Shown here: positions 50,718 through 61,700 of the stretch, one piece after another
How the letters are laid out: every line of letters starts with the position of its first letter
Numbering within the stretch: position 1 is the stretch's first letter
NCBI GenBank assembly: GCA_023450085.1
Contig: JAEXHI010000002.1
Location: 72,164-136,163, forward strand
Direction of reading: 5' to 3'
DNA: 64,000 nucleotides
DNA from: Bacteroidota bacterium
GTDB taxonomy: Bacteria > Bacteroidota > Bacteroidia > Sphingobacteriales > Sphingobacteriaceae
Notes under the pieces: model-generated
Database searches by the model: none
Seen by the model: the letters and a program-made list of their open reading frames with translations, nothing else
What the model was told of the DNA's origin: nothing
Translations under genes and position numbers: made by a program

Positions 50718-51284
50718 GTGAATATAGCCGTACAAACATATAGCGACGCTGCTTTTGAGCAGCTCTTTAAGTCACATTATAAGGCTTTGCACTCTTATGC
50801 CAATATGCTATTGAAAGATCTTGATACTGCCGAAGAAGTGGTGCAGTCGATGTTTTTAAAGCTTTGGGAAAAACGACATTTGTTGGATGCTCAGACTTCT
50901 ATTAAAGCCTATCTGTATAAATGTGTGTATAACGATAGCCTTAACCTCATGAAGCATGAGCAGGTTAAAAATAAATACCAAGATTTTAGCTTGCATACGA
51001 TGAACACCGAGCATGAAGCGGCATCTAATAAGGTAGAACTATCGGAATTACAAAGGCAATTGCAATATGCTTTAAATGCCTTGCCAGAGCAGTGTAGGAT
51101 TGTTTTCCAAATGAGTCGTTTTGAAGAGTTGAAGTATAAGGAGATAGCCGAAAGATTAGGTATTTCTGTCAAAACGGTAGAGAACCAAATGGGCAAGGCG
51201 CTTAAAATTTTACGCCTCAAGTTAGTTGACTTTTTAGTGCTGGTACTATTGGGACTGGCTAATTATAATGATTATCTAAATTAA
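50718..51284 (+). CDS. ECF sigma-70 factor (FecI-like)
   Basis: The frame runs from an ATG at 50667, overlapping the previous gene by 8 bp, but a promoter at 50675-50705 lies inside that extension. The GTG at 50718 (NIAVQTYSDAAFEQLFKSHY) gives a normal 188-residue ECF sigma factor, so it is preferred. Region 2 is FEQLFKSHYKALHSYANMLLKDLDTAEEVVQSMFLKLWEKR. Region 4 is LNALPEQCRIVFQMSRFEELKYKEIAERLGISVKTVENQMGKALKILR, a clear -35-recognition HTH. It is followed 10 bp later by a FecR anti-sigma gene, the standard sigma/anti-sigma pair of Bacteroidota surface-signalling systems. Confidence 0.9.
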   Translation: MNIAVQTYSDAAFEQLFKSHYKALHSYANMLLKDLDTAEEVVQSMFLKLWEKRHLLDAQTSIKAYLYKCVYNDSLNLMKHEQVKNKYQDFSLHTMNTEHEAASNKVELSELQRQLQYALNALPEQCRIVFQMSRFEELKYKEIAERLGISVKTVENQMGKALKILRLKLVDFLVLVLLGLANYNDYLN

Positions 51285-51294
51285 GCGAAGCGAT

Positions 51295-52248
51295 ATGAAT
51301 GATGAGTTATTGATAAAGTTTCTGCTTAAGGAAACCACGATAGAAGAAGCTAAACAGGTACAGGACTGGGTGGCAGAAAGTGCCGAAAATGCTACCTACT
51401 ATCAACAATTGGAGCGGATATGGAATGAAAGTGCAGATTTAGCTCCTACGGATACCGTTGATGAAGAAGTGGCTTGGCAGAAATTTAAACAACGGGTTGA
51501 AGAGAAATCAGCTTCGCCTGTAGTGAAAAAAATGAAACCCAATGCCATTTGGTTACGAATAGCTGCGGTTTTTATATTTTGCTTCGGTGCTTGGCTAGCC
51601 TACCAGCAATTTGGAAATGCCTACACCGAATTAGAAAGTAATGCGCAGGTATTGAATAAGGCTTTGCCAGATGGCAGCCAATTGGTGCTCAACAAAAATA
51701 CAAACATTAGCTACGTCACTGATTTTAAAACCAACCGAAAAGTAGAGCTGATCAGTGGCGAGGTGTTTTTTGATGTAGCACATGACCGTTCTCATCCATT
51801 TGTGATTGCAATTAACAAGGTGAAAGTAGAAGTAGTAGGTACTTCTTTCAACATTAAGCGGTTGCAAAATGGTGTAGAAGTTATTGTAGAGAGCGGTATT
51901 GTAAAGGTAAACAAAGGCAACCAGCAAGTTAAACTTACCAAAGGTGAGCGTATAACGCTGCTGGATGATGAAGAAAAGTTGGAAAAAAAGCCAGTGGAGG
52001 ATGAGCTGTATAATTATTATCGTACCCAATTGTTTGTAACCAACAATACTCCTTTGCCTAAGGTGATCAGTGTGCTCAACGAAGCTTATGGTGGTAAGGT
52101 TTCGTTAAGTGAGGGCGCAAAGTCCTTAGGTATTTCTACTACTTTACCTTTTAAATATTCTTTGGAAGAAAACTTAAAAACGATTTGCAGCACCTTGAAT
52201 TTGAAAATGCAGCGTAACGGCGATGAGATTTTGCTGTCTAAGAAATAG
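51295..52248 (+). CDS. FecR-family anti-sigma factor (with DUF4974)
   Basis: A 317-residue single-pass inner-membrane protein. The N-terminal cytoplasmic part (MNDELLIKFLLKETTIEEAKQVQDWVAES) binds the sigma factor. The membrane helix is IWLRIAAVFIFCFGAWLAYQQF (about 88-108). The periplasmic FecR domain has NKALPDGSQLVLNKNTNISYVTDF and RKVELISGEVFFDVAHDRSHPFVI. The C-terminal DUF4974 domain (QLFVTNNTPLPKVISVLNEAYGGKVSL) resembles the STN fold and should contact the transducer. The gene lies 10 bp after the sigma gene and 2 bp before the STN protein gene, so the three form an operon. Confidence 0.94.
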   Translation: MNDELLIKFLLKETTIEEAKQVQDWVAESAENATYYQQLERIWNESADLAPTDTVDEEVAWQKFKQRVEEKSASPVVKKMKPNAIWLRIAAVFIFCFGAWLAYQQFGNAYTELESNAQVLNKALPDGSQLVLNKNTNISYVTDFKTNRKVELISGEVFFDVAHDRSHPFVIAINKVKVEVVGTSFNIKRLQNGVEVIVESGIVKVNKGNQQVKLTKGERITLLDDEEKLEKKPVEDELYNYYRTQLFVTNNTPLPKVISVLNEAYGGKVSLSEGAKSLGISTTLPFKYSLEENLKTICSTLNLKMQRNGDEILLSKK

Positions 52249-52250
52249 AA

Positions 52251-54041
52251 ATGAAGAACCCAATATTTATCTTATTGCTCTTAATTAGCACTATTTGTGC
52301 CGCACAAACTTCTGTGGTCAATTATAATCAAAGTAATCTTGCCAAAAGGGTGACCATGGATATTAAGGAAGAGAAAATAGGACTGGTACTGCAAAAAATA
52401 GGTAAAGCGGGAGGCTTTTATTTTACTTATAACGGTGCATTGTTTGCTAGAGATAGCATTGTGAATGTAAATGTGCGTAATAAGCCGGTACGAGAAATAT
52501 TGGATGAACTTTTTGAGGGAAAGGTTGATTACAAGGAGAATGAGGAATATATCATTTTGCGCTATGCCGTTAACCATTTTTCTATAGAAGCAGAAAGCAT
52601 TATTACGGCCGAGAATCTTTACAGCATTACTGGTAGGGTAGTAGATATTCAAACGGGTAAGAGAGTGAAGAATGCGAGTGTGTATGAAAAGCGCTTGCTT
52701 CAATCAGCCTTAACAGATGAGGAAGGTTTTTTTAGTTTAAAGTTTAAGGGCGAACATAATGGCATTATCTTAACGGCCAGTAAAGAAACCTATCGCGACA
52801 CTTCGATTATTTTTCTTTCCAGTATTGATGTAAAACCTGAGGGTTATGATGATCCCGATAAAGAAAAGGGTACTTTCTTTTCTGATATGTTGGATAATTT
52901 AAAAATTGGACGCTGGCTAACCTCTTCTAAGCAACGGATCCAAAATATGAATATTCCCAGCTTTCTGACCAATATGCCTGTACAGGCTTCTTTAACGCCT
53001 GGTCTTAGCTCTAGAGGAAGTATGAGTGGGAGTGTGGTGAATAAATTTTCTCTCAATTTGGTGGGTGGCTACACTGCAGGAGTTGATGGTTTAGAGATGG
53101 CAGGAATTTTCAATCTTAACAAAGCTGATGTAAGATATGTACAATTAGCAGGTATATCGAATATGGTGGGCGGAAGTACTGAAGGCGTGCAAATGGCTGG
53201 GATATTCAATATGGTTGGGAAAAATGCCAATGGTGTACAATTATCAAGTGCTTACAATCATGTAAAGGGTAACCTAAATGGCATACAAATGTCTACCGTT
53301 AACTATGTAAATGGTTTTACCGAAGGCTTACAGCTTTCAGCGGTTTCTAATACGGCAAATGGTAGTTTGCGGGGTTTTCAAATGACGGGATTGATTAATG
53401 CGGTACGTAAAGAAAGTAATGGAATGCAACTTTCGGCGGTTGGGAACGTAACTCTTAAAGGGATGAGAGGGATGCAGTTTTCCGGAATCTTTAACTACGC
53501 CAAACACAATAAAGGCCTTCAGCTAGGTTTGATTAATCTCGCCGATACTTCTACGGGCGTAAGTTTGGGGCTAATTAATATTGTAAAGCATGGCTATCAC
53601 AAAGTGAGTATTTCTTCCAATGATTTGATTAATGCCAATGTTTCTTTTAAAAGTGGCAATGCAAATTTGTATACCATATTTATGCTGGGTAAAAACTTTG
53701 TCGATAATGAAAATATAGAAACATTTGGTTTGGGGCTTGGGCATGATTTCTTTGCTGGGAGAAGACTTTCTTTTTCGACCGAAGTAACCGCACAACATCT
53801 GTATTTAGGGCGATGGGATTATGCCAATATCCTTAACAAGTTTCATCTTAATTTTCAAATACGGATTGTTAAGGGGCTTAGCATTTATGGAGGTCCAGTA
53901 CTGAATTACTATGTCACCGAAGCGCCTAGTGATTATGTAACTGCTACTGGTTATAAAAGCCAGATCGCTCCATCAAACAGTAAAAAATTCAATGGAAATA
54001 AGGCCTGGTTGGGCTGGTCTGTAGGGGTTAATCTCTTTTAG
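52251..54041 (+). CDS. STN + carboxypeptidase-regulatory + repeat-barrel protein (candidate surface transducer)
   Basis: A 596-residue protein with signal peptide (MKNPIFILLLLISTICAAQ). The STN (secretin/TonB short N-terminal) domain is at about 35-108: VTMDIKEEKIGLVLQKIGKAGGFYFTYNGALFARDS, KPVREILDELFEGKVDYKE. A carboxypeptidase-regulatory-like domain follows at about 125-200 (YSITGRVVDIQTGKRVKNASVYEK). After a linker come about ten G-[VLMF]-Q-[LMF]-[AS]-[GA]-[IV]-x-N units (for example VQLAGISNMVGG, VQMAGIFNMVGK, MQLSAVGNVT). A C-terminal barrel-like region homologous to the 47346 protein ends VGVNLF. It lacks a TonB plug and the 22-strand barrel, so it is not a TonB receptor. Its place in the operon makes it the likely outer-membrane partner of the FecR protein. 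Confidence 0.82.
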   Translation: MKNPIFILLLLISTICAAQTSVVNYNQSNLAKRVTMDIKEEKIGLVLQKIGKAGGFYFTYNGALFARDSIVNVNVRNKPVREILDELFEGKVDYKENEEYIILRYAVNHFSIEAESIITAENLYSITGRVVDIQTGKRVKNASVYEKRLLQSALTDEEGFFSLKFKGEHNGIILTASKETYRDTSIIFLSSIDVKPEGYDDPDKEKGTFFSDMLDNLKIGRWLTSSKQRIQNMNIPSFLTNMPVQASLTPGLSSRGSMSGSVVNKFSLNLVGGYTAGVDGLEMAGIFNLNKADVRYVQLAGISNMVGGSTEGVQMAGIFNMVGKNANGVQLSSAYNHVKGNLNGIQMSTVNYVNGFTEGLQLSAVSNTANGSLRGFQMTGLINAVRKESNGMQLSAVGNVTLKGMRGMQFSGIFNYAKHNKGLQLGLINLADTSTGVSLGLINIVKHGYHKVSISSNDLINANVSFKSGNANLYTIFMLGKNFVDNENIETFGLGLGHDFFAGRRLSFSTEVTAQHLYLGRWDYANILNKFHLNFQIRIVKGLSIYGGPVLNYYVTEAPSDYVTATGYKSQIAPSNSKKFNGNKAWLGWSVGVNLF

Positions 54042-54374
54042 TAAGTTGTAACTGCTTGATTTCGTGTATTTTTTTTCTCTTTTTGGGAACAATTAAAACT
54101 TAAAGTTGTTAAATAGAGAAAAATATTCTACATTGTTATGCATTTGAGTTTAGAAAATAAATTTTAACTGCCGTCAACGCTCACTGGAATTTATTAACGC
54201 AACCTCTCTCATAATTTGTTTTTTTAGCACAAATGCCGCAAGAATTTTTTAATTAATTGCATTTGCATTTAGTGGGTTTATTTATTTGATAAGTCCTTAT
54301 TTTTTTGTGCTGTTACGCTCGGTTTTTAATGTAGTCTCGCCTCTCTAAGTGTAGATGCCATAAATGAAAATGTT
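54042..54374. other. Intergenic region between the signalling operon and the adhesin genes
   Basis: AT-rich, no gene or repeat family seen. TTTTTCTC near 54080 and GAGAAAAA near 54116 could pair with a long loop; this is weak. No TAnnTTTG box was found at a sensible distance from the next ATG. Confidence 0.4.
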
Positions 54375-57300
54375 ATGGCCGCTTCTCTACTTTCATCGCG
54401 TTGGATTATTATCCTATGCTTTATGTTTTTTGCGCTGAAATCTAGTGCGCAAAGTATTAATAATTATGTATTTGCGCCTGCTGCTGGAGCTTATAGCAAT
54501 ATTTCGGGTACTGAACCTGGTGGGGCTGGTGCCACTGGTGGGCATGATGATGAGGTGTATACCAATATCCCCATTGGATTTGATTTTTGGTATATGGGGC
54601 AGCGTTATACCCACATCTCGATTAGCTCCAATGGATGGTTGGCTCTAAGCAGTACCATAGCAAATAGTGCTCCCGATAACAATTTAAATTCAGGGGGAAC
54701 TAGGCCTGTAATTGCTCCCTTATGGGACGATTTGGCGGTATTTGCAGGAGTACTTCTTGCGGGTTTGCTGCCTGGAAGTATCAAATATGCCACTACTGGA
54801 TCCACGGGAAGTATGGTGCTTACCATACAATGGGATGGTATGCGGTGGAGCAAGTCGGTAGGCGCTTTGTTGGGTGGTTCACTTTCCTTTCAATGTAAGC
54901 TCTATGAAAATGGTACGGTTCAGTTTGTTTACACTAATGGTATTACTGGTGTTTCGGCACCTTCTGCTTCTATAGGGATTACAGGAGTCGGCACAGGTGT
55001 CTATCGGTCTTTAAATGGTACAGGAACTTCTCCCACTGCCCGAGACGATTTTGAAACAACAACGCTGGCTACAAAGCCCGCAAGTAACCAAACTTATACC
55101 TTTGATCCCACAGAGCTTGTTACTGCGCCAACCGCTTTAACATTTTCAAATGTTGGTGCTACAGGAATGACCTTAAATTGGAATTATGCATCAAGTACTG
55201 AGATAGGGTTTGCCATTTATCGCTCAAGTGGCGCGGGATACATTTATGTTGGTCGAACGGGTACAGGGGTCACTACTTTTAACGATACGGGGCTAACTAA
55301 TGGGATCAATTACACTTATATTGTGTATGTCATTCGGGAAAATTTGGGAGCATCCGTTACGGGGAGCCAGGTTGCCAGTTGTCAAGGTTTTTCTTTGGCT
55401 AATATTCCCTTGGGTAATATCGCAGCTGCCTATAAGCTCGATGGAAATGCCAATGATTTTTTTGTCACCAACAATGGCACCTTGCAAGGTGCGCCAACTG
55501 CTACCACCAATAGGTTTAATATTGCCAATTCGGCTTATCAGTTTAATGGTACAACTCAATATGTTTCCACGGCTAATTCTTTTGTAAACCCAGCGGTGTT
55601 TACGGTTTCTATCTGGTTTAAAACCACTGTGGCGGGAGGTAAGCTAATTGGTTTCGGAAGTAGTCAAACCGGGGTAAGTGTCAACGCTGATCGGCATATT
55701 TATATGGCTAATGATGGTCGTATCTTTTTTGGTGTAAAGCCAGGAGGAGTTTTTAAAACGGTCAATTCTACAGCTACCTATGCGGATGGTAACTGGCATA
55801 TGGCAACGGGAGTTCTGTCTGGCAGTGGGATGATTCTTTACATAGATGGGGCTTTGGTGGCACAAGATGCTAGTACTACCACTGCTCAAAGCTATACAGG
55901 TTATTGGCGTTTAGCTTATGATAATATCGATTCATGGGCAAGCACGCCCACGAATAGGTTTTTTACTGGAAGTCTAGATGATGCTTATATCTACAATAGG
56001 GCATTGAGTGCCGCAGAAGTAACGCAGCTTTATAATGCTACAGAAGGTGTGGGTAATACTGGTCCTGTATGTGCACAAACTACATTAACCTTAACAGCTA
56101 ATACTATTGACGGGGCGACTTATTCATGGAGTGGACCTAATGGCTATGCCTCTTCAGCGCAAAATGCTACCCTGACCTATTCTGATGCTGCCAAAGGAGT
56201 TTATACGGTTATTGTAAGCAGGAATGGTTGTACGGCAACGGCTTCTACCATTGTGGTCTCTACGGGTGAAGGTCAATGGACGGGGAATGCGGGGAATAAT
56301 TGGGCAACAGCCAATAGCTGGTGCAATGGTATTGTGCCTACGGCTGCTATAAATGCCTCTATTCCATCCGGAAGATCGACTTATCCGACAATTAGTTCCG
56401 ATCAATCTATCAATAATTTAACGATTGCTACCGGCGCATCGGTTACGGTGACTAATTCGCTTTCTGTGGCAGGCGTTATTGCCAACAGCGGAACGTTAAC
56501 CGTAAGTGGTGGACGAATGGTTTTTAATGGGATTACTGCGCAAACTATTGCTGCTAATCTTTTTGCTAGTAACTTGATTAAAGATTTAACCATTAACAAC
56601 GCTGCCGGTGTAACCTTAAACGGTGCATTGCGTTTAACGGGTTTGCTTACCGCTACTGCAGGTGCTTTTAATGCTAATGGTTATCTTACTTTGGCCTCTA
56701 GTGCGGCTTCTACAGCGCAAGTTGGTCCAATAGTATCAGGCGCCTCTATTACTGGACAAGTAAAAGTGGAGCGCTATCTGCAAGGTGGAAGCGTTAATCC
56801 ATATCGCACCTATCGGATGCTTTCTTCGCCAGTGTATGATAATACAACAACTTTCATCAATGCGGATACAGAGGGGAATAGGACTGCGAAATTTTCACAG
56901 TTGATAGATAATATGATCATCACTGGAACAACAGGTGCCACGGGTAGTTTTGATGCTACACATAGTAACCAAGCAGGGGCTTGGGTATACAGTTCTGGTT
57001 TTGTGGAAATCCCAAATATCAATACTGCGGTTAATGCAGGTAAAGGGATGTATGTTTTCTTCAGGGGGAATAGAGATAATTTTTCAGGGAAAACAAATTC
57101 CCCTTTTGCCAATCCAGAAAATACCGTTGCGGATTTTAATGGGGTGCTCAATCAACAAAATGTAACAGTAACTTTAAGTTCTGGGTACAACTTTATTGGT
57201 AATCCCTATGCTTCCACTATTGATTGGGATTCTTCCAATTGGGGTAGTGATAAAGTAAATGTGAGCAATGCCATTTGGATATGGAAGCCAGCCTCAAGAG

Positions 57301-58493
57301 GATATGCTACCTATATCAATGGCGTAGGAGCTTCAGATGGAAGTCGTTATATCTCCTCTGGGCAATCGTTTTTTGTGAGAACTACTGCTGCGGGTTCCAT
57401 CAAATTTAAGGAAAGTATAAAGGCTTCTACTCAACAACCATCTGTTTTGTTGATGAGTACAGAAAAGAGAAATGATGACCTGCCCATTATGGCAACGTCA
57501 CAAATTGCTGAAATGCCTCAAAGTTTAGTCAGAGTAAAAATGACGCCTTTAGCTTCTTATGGAGAAGATGAAACGGTAGTGGTTTTTAACGAAGCTAGCA
57601 GTGCTGCTTACAACAATCAAGAAGATGCCTTGCATTTTGACGGAGAAGTGGTTAACATTTCTACGTTAGTTGGTGCAAGTAAGTTGGCCATTAATTTTAT
57701 GCCGCCCATGCCGCAAGCTATGGAAATTGCAATGAATGTTTCTGCTAATGCTACCGGGAGTTATTTAATGCGGTTTGATATTAGTGAGTATTATCTCCAA
57801 CACAGCTTGGTGCTAAAAGATAATTTGCTCAATCAGATTGTTCCTGTCACGCCTGATTTGGTATATAGTTTTAATATAGATCGGACAAATGCTCAAACAT
57901 TTGGGGCAGGAAGATTTAGCGTATTGGTAGAGCCACCTGTAGTTTTGCCTGTAGGAATTGTAGGTTTTACGGCTAAAAAACAAAATGAAGGTGTGGCTGT
58001 GATGTGGACTACTTCTTTTGAGGCCAATAATAAAATGTTTAAGCTCTATAGGGCTTCCCAGGACGGGGCTTTTGTTTTAATTGCGGATATTTTACCTAAA
58101 GGGCCTGGGAATTATCTTTATATGGACGCGGTTCCCTTGGAAGGGGATAATTACTATAAATTAGTACAGGTGGATCAGGATGGGGGCTTAACCGAAACTG
58201 GTCCAATTACAGTTAACTTTAAAGTTGGGCAACAAAATGCGGTACTGGTTTACCCCAATCCTGTAGTCGATAAATTTACGATTAAAGTGGACGGCCTTTT
58301 GAGCGAGAGATTCAAGTTGAGCTTATATGATCTTACGGGTAAGGTGGTAAGGGAATATGCGCTTTCTAAAACAGAGCTGACCAATGGTTACGAGGTGAAT
58401 GTTTTAACCTTAAATTCGGGATTTTTCTTTGTTAAAGTTGTGGAAATTAACACTGGAAAAGTGCTTGCTGTTCATAAAGTGGTCAAAAAATAA
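54375..58493 (+). CDS. Giant secreted LamG/fibronectin adhesin-type protein with T9SS sorting domain
   Basis: A 1372-residue protein with signal peptide (MAASLLSSRWIIILCFMFFALKSSAQ). Parts in order: an N-terminal beta domain (NIPIGFDFWYMGQRYTHISISSNGWLALSS); a fibronectin III domain near 250-335 (APTALTFSNVGATGMTLNWNYASS); a LamG/concanavalin-like domain near 345-555 (AAYKLDGNANDFFVTNNGTLQG; DDAYIYNRALSAAEVTQLYN); an Ig/PKD-like unit (DGATYSWSGPNGY); a WTGNAGNNWATANSW module; and a ~250-residue module shared with the next protein (VKVERYLQGG, YRTYRMLSSPVYDNTTTFIN, NPYASTIDWDSSNW). The C-terminal sorting domain (VYPNPVVDKFTIKVDG to VHKVVKK) directs type IX secretion. A surface adhesin or carbohydrate-binding role is inferred. 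Confidence 0.85.
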   Translation: MAASLLSSRWIIILCFMFFALKSSAQSINNYVFAPAAGAYSNISGTEPGGAGATGGHDDEVYTNIPIGFDFWYMGQRYTHISISSNGWLALSSTIANSAPDNNLNSGGTRPVIAPLWDDLAVFAGVLLAGLLPGSIKYATTGSTGSMVLTIQWDGMRWSKSVGALLGGSLSFQCKLYENGTVQFVYTNGITGVSAPSASIGITGVGTGVYRSLNGTGTSPTARDDFETTTLATKPASNQTYTFDPTELVTAPTALTFSNVGATGMTLNWNYASSTEIGFAIYRSSGAGYIYVGRTGTGVTTFNDTGLTNGINYTYIVYVIRENLGASVTGSQVASCQGFSLANIPLGNIAAAYKLDGNANDFFVTNNGTLQGAPTATTNRFNIANSAYQFNGTTQYVSTANSFVNPAVFTVSIWFKTTVAGGKLIGFGSSQTGVSVNADRHIYMANDGRIFFGVKPGGVFKTVNSTATYADGNWHMATGVLSGSGMILYIDGALVAQDASTTTAQSYTGYWRLAYDNIDSWASTPTNRFFTGSLDDAYIYNRALSAAEVTQLYNATEGVGNTGPVCAQTTLTLTANTIDGATYSWSGPNGYASSAQNATLTYSDAAKGVYTVIVSRNGCTATASTIVVSTGEGQWTGNAGNNWATANSWCNGIVPTAAINASIPSGRSTYPTISSDQSINNLTIATGASVTVTNSLSVAGVIANSGTLTVSGGRMVFNGITAQTIAANLFASNLIKDLTINNAAGVTLNGALRLTGLLTATAGAFNANGYLTLASSAASTAQVGPIVSGASITGQVKVERYLQGGSVNPYRTYRMLSSPVYDNTTTFINADTEGNRTAKFSQLIDNMIITGTTGATGSFDATHSNQAGAWVYSSGFVEIPNINTAVNAGKGMYVFFRGNRDNFSGKTNSPFANPENTVADFNGVLNQQNVTVTLSSGYNFIGNPYASTIDWDSSNWGSDKVNVSNAIWIWKPASRGYATYINGVGASDGSRYISSGQSFFVRTTAAGSIKFKESIKASTQQPSVLLMSTEKRNDDLPIMATSQIAEMPQSLVRVKMTPLASYGEDETVVVFNEASSAAYNNQEDALHFDGEVVNISTLVGASKLAINFMPPMPQAMEIAMNVSANATGSYLMRFDISEYYLQHSLVLKDNLLNQIVPVTPDLVYSFNIDRTNAQTFGAGRFSVLVEPPVVLPVGIVGFTAKKQNEGVAVMWTTSFEANNKMFKLYRASQDGAFVLIADILPKGPGNYLYMDAVPLEGDNYYKLVQVDQDGGLTETGPITVNFKVGQQNAVLVYPNPVVDKFTIKVDGLLSERFKLSLYDLTGKVVREYALSKTELTNGYEVNVLTLNSGFFFVKVVEINTGKVLAVHKVVKK

Positions 58494-58717
58494 AGAACGG
58501 CTTTATTGGGCGTGTAATCAGTGTTTTAGGGTAAATTGATTTGGGGAATTTGCGTGGAAGTTGGGGATTTTTTTTCGCAATTGGGGGCGATGGTTCCCAG
58601 TTTTAAAAGTTGTAATTATTCTGTTAAGTTTTGTATAAGTTGTTTTTTTTTTGATGGCTAGGCAATATTTCTTAAAGTTGTAAGTTGTGGAATGTGTTTT
58701 GACTTTTCATTGGCATA

Positions 58718-61700
58718 ATGAAGAGCCCAAACAAACTATTATTCATCATATCTACTTTAGCCTTGTCGTTTGCGACAACGCTTACTCATGCCCAAGTTTA
58801 TACGGCAACCAATTACTACTACAATAATTTTGATGGTGGTCAATTGGGTACTGGAATATCACAAATTGGAGCTAGCGCAGCATTAGCGGTTTCCTCAAAT
58901 GGGGCAAATAACCTATCCGTTGAGAATGGCTATTGCTTAACCACTTCGGGTAATAATCTTCCTGGGAATTACCAGTTTTCTTTTTTGTCTAGCAACACCA
59001 ATCTTAACGATGAGACTTTCGGTTGGGAGTGGACTTTTATCTATAAAAATAGCGCAAATACTGCTGATCAAACAGATGTAATTGGTGTGGGCCAAAACTC
59101 ATGGAAATATTGGTTCCTTTCTACTGGGAGTTTTGCTAATCCAAATACGGGATATTACCTTACTCAAGATGGTAGCAGCTTATCGTTGAGATGGAGATAT
59201 GACAATGAACCTTGGGGAAATAGATACAACAATTTAATTAGTTTTGATTTGTCTTCATTAGGAGCTGGTTGGGCTAATAAAACTTATGCGATAAGAGTAC
59301 AAAGGTTGAAAAGGCAAGGGCAGTATGTTTGGCACTTGTTTGTTGACGAATATAGCGCTAGTGTTAGAGAAGCTAGGACTGAAAGGGGAGGCACAGGTGC
59401 TTACCACAGTACAATAAGCAGCTACACTACTACAAATTCTGGAATGCAGATTAATGCGACAACAGCAGACCGTTTCAAGTTTGATGAGATAAAAATGTAC
59501 GGGATGAAGCTAGAAATTGTTGGTGCTAATGATCCAGTGTATGGAATTTCAAGTCCTTTGTACAATGGACAAAAAGATGCGGTGATTTATGGATTGAAAA
59601 TGATGAGCCGTGGTTTGTTCGATATCAGTTCTTTGGTGCTAGATGCCTCGGTTTCTGCCGGCGACAAAGGTTTATATGACATTGTTGAAAATGTAAGACT
59701 GTTTATTTCAAGCGATGATTACTTTGGTAATGCCGATGATGCGTTGGTATCTAGTATGAACGTGGAGTGGAGAGCGGTTAGGGCCGAATCCTTCCCTCAA
59801 AAAAGTAGACTATTTACCGTTGGCGCTGCTGATGGATCGATGTTGCCTGCTGCCTACTATTGTCTCAAAGCTGATGTGAAAAGTAATGCGCCGAGTGGGG
59901 TAACTTTTAGCTTCACCAATATTAATAAAATTGGTAGTGAAGACGCTCAGCTGAACTATAAAAATACTTCAGGAATTGTAAATAGCAATACCGCATCACC
60001 CGCAATTAACAATGGTAATGTTTACGATTGGGTTGCTGGTACCGGCTCTTGGAATACGCTGGCAAACTGGAGGTTGGCTGATGGTAGCAATCCTGCTGCG
60101 CTTCCTGGAGTTAATGACTTGGTAAGGCTGGGAAATATTTCTTCGGGCGCTAAACCAACAGTGTCTGTAAGCACTAAAGTTGGAAATATGATGGTAACAG
60201 GTACTTCGGGTACAACTCCTGTGGTAACTATTAACAGCGGAATTACCTTAACCATTGGCGGAGCTTTTAGAAATGATAGAAAATCAACTTTTTCTGGGAG
60301 CGGCACGTTAGCTATTGAAGGTGGTTGGAATACCTCTGGAGGTGCTATTGATCTTGCAAGTGACGGTGTGGCTGTGAGTTTCAGTGGAACTAAAGATCAA
60401 TCTATCAGAGATGAGGGGTCAGATTCGGGTAATGGTGTGGTATTTAAAAATGTATCTTTTTCTGGCGCAAGTGTGAAAACCTTGAGTGGGGCTGGAAAGT
60501 TTTCCATTGCGGCAAGTGGCTCTATTACCGTGGCGGCCAATACAACTTTGGTATCTTCAGGTAACCTTATCTTAAAAGCAGATGCTAACAGTGCAGCTAA
60601 TGTCTTTGCTCTTCCATCAACGGCGGCTATTAAAGGTCAAGTAACGGTGGAGCGTTTTATCCAAGGTGGAAGTAAAAATATGTGGCGTACCTATAGAATG
60701 TTCTCTTCGCCTGTGTATGACAATACCACCAACTTTATCAATACAGATGTAGTTGGTAACAGAACTTATAGTTTCACTCAGTTTATTGATGATATGATCA
60801 TTACAGGACCAGGAGGTTCAGCCAATGGTTTCGATCAAACTTCATCTAATCAAGCAGGCGCTTGGACTTACAACAATAAATACGTAGAAATTCCAAACAT
60901 CAATACCAATGTAAATATTGGAAGAGGTGCCTATTTATTTTATAGAGGAAATAAAAGTAACCTAACTGGAAAGGTGACTAGTCCATTTTTGGATCCGGAG
61001 TCAATTGTGATGACTTACAAAGGTGTGCTAAACCAACAAAACGTTACCGTGCCTTTAACACATGGTACTTCGGGTTATAGTTTGGTGGGTAATCCTTATG
61101 CAGCAGTAGTAGATTGGAGTAAAGTAACCAAAACTGCTAACGTAAGCACCGTAGTGAGGGTATGGAACCCTAGTTGCAGACAATATTCAACTTATGATGG
61201 AACTAACGGTATCAATGGAGGAACTAAGTTTATTTCGCCTGGCCAATCGTTCTTCGTGCAAACTACGAATAATTCATCCCCGTCGGTAACTTTTACAGAA
61301 GCTTCAAAAGTAACAAATGGTACTTCTACTAGTACCATGTCAAAAGTAATGGCAGTAAATAGTGGTAATTTGGATAGAACTGGTTTAGTGGGAGTGGAAA
61401 CAAATACTGAGCTTACAGAGGAAGAAGAGCCAGCCAGAATTAGGGTGCAATTAGTAAGAAATGAAACTGAAAATGCCGACGAAACCCTTGTGGTGTTAAA
61501 AAACGGTGGCGAAGCTGTTTTCACTGGAAGTGATATTGCCAGAATGGGAGGTGAGTCAGTATTTTTGTCTAGCCAATCCACTGATGCCAAAGATTTAGCG
61601 ATCAATTATATGCCGCATATCTCTGCCGTTGAGAAAATTGGGTTAACGGTTAATGCTGATAATGGTGGAGCTTATACTTTAAGATTTATCTTAACTGATA

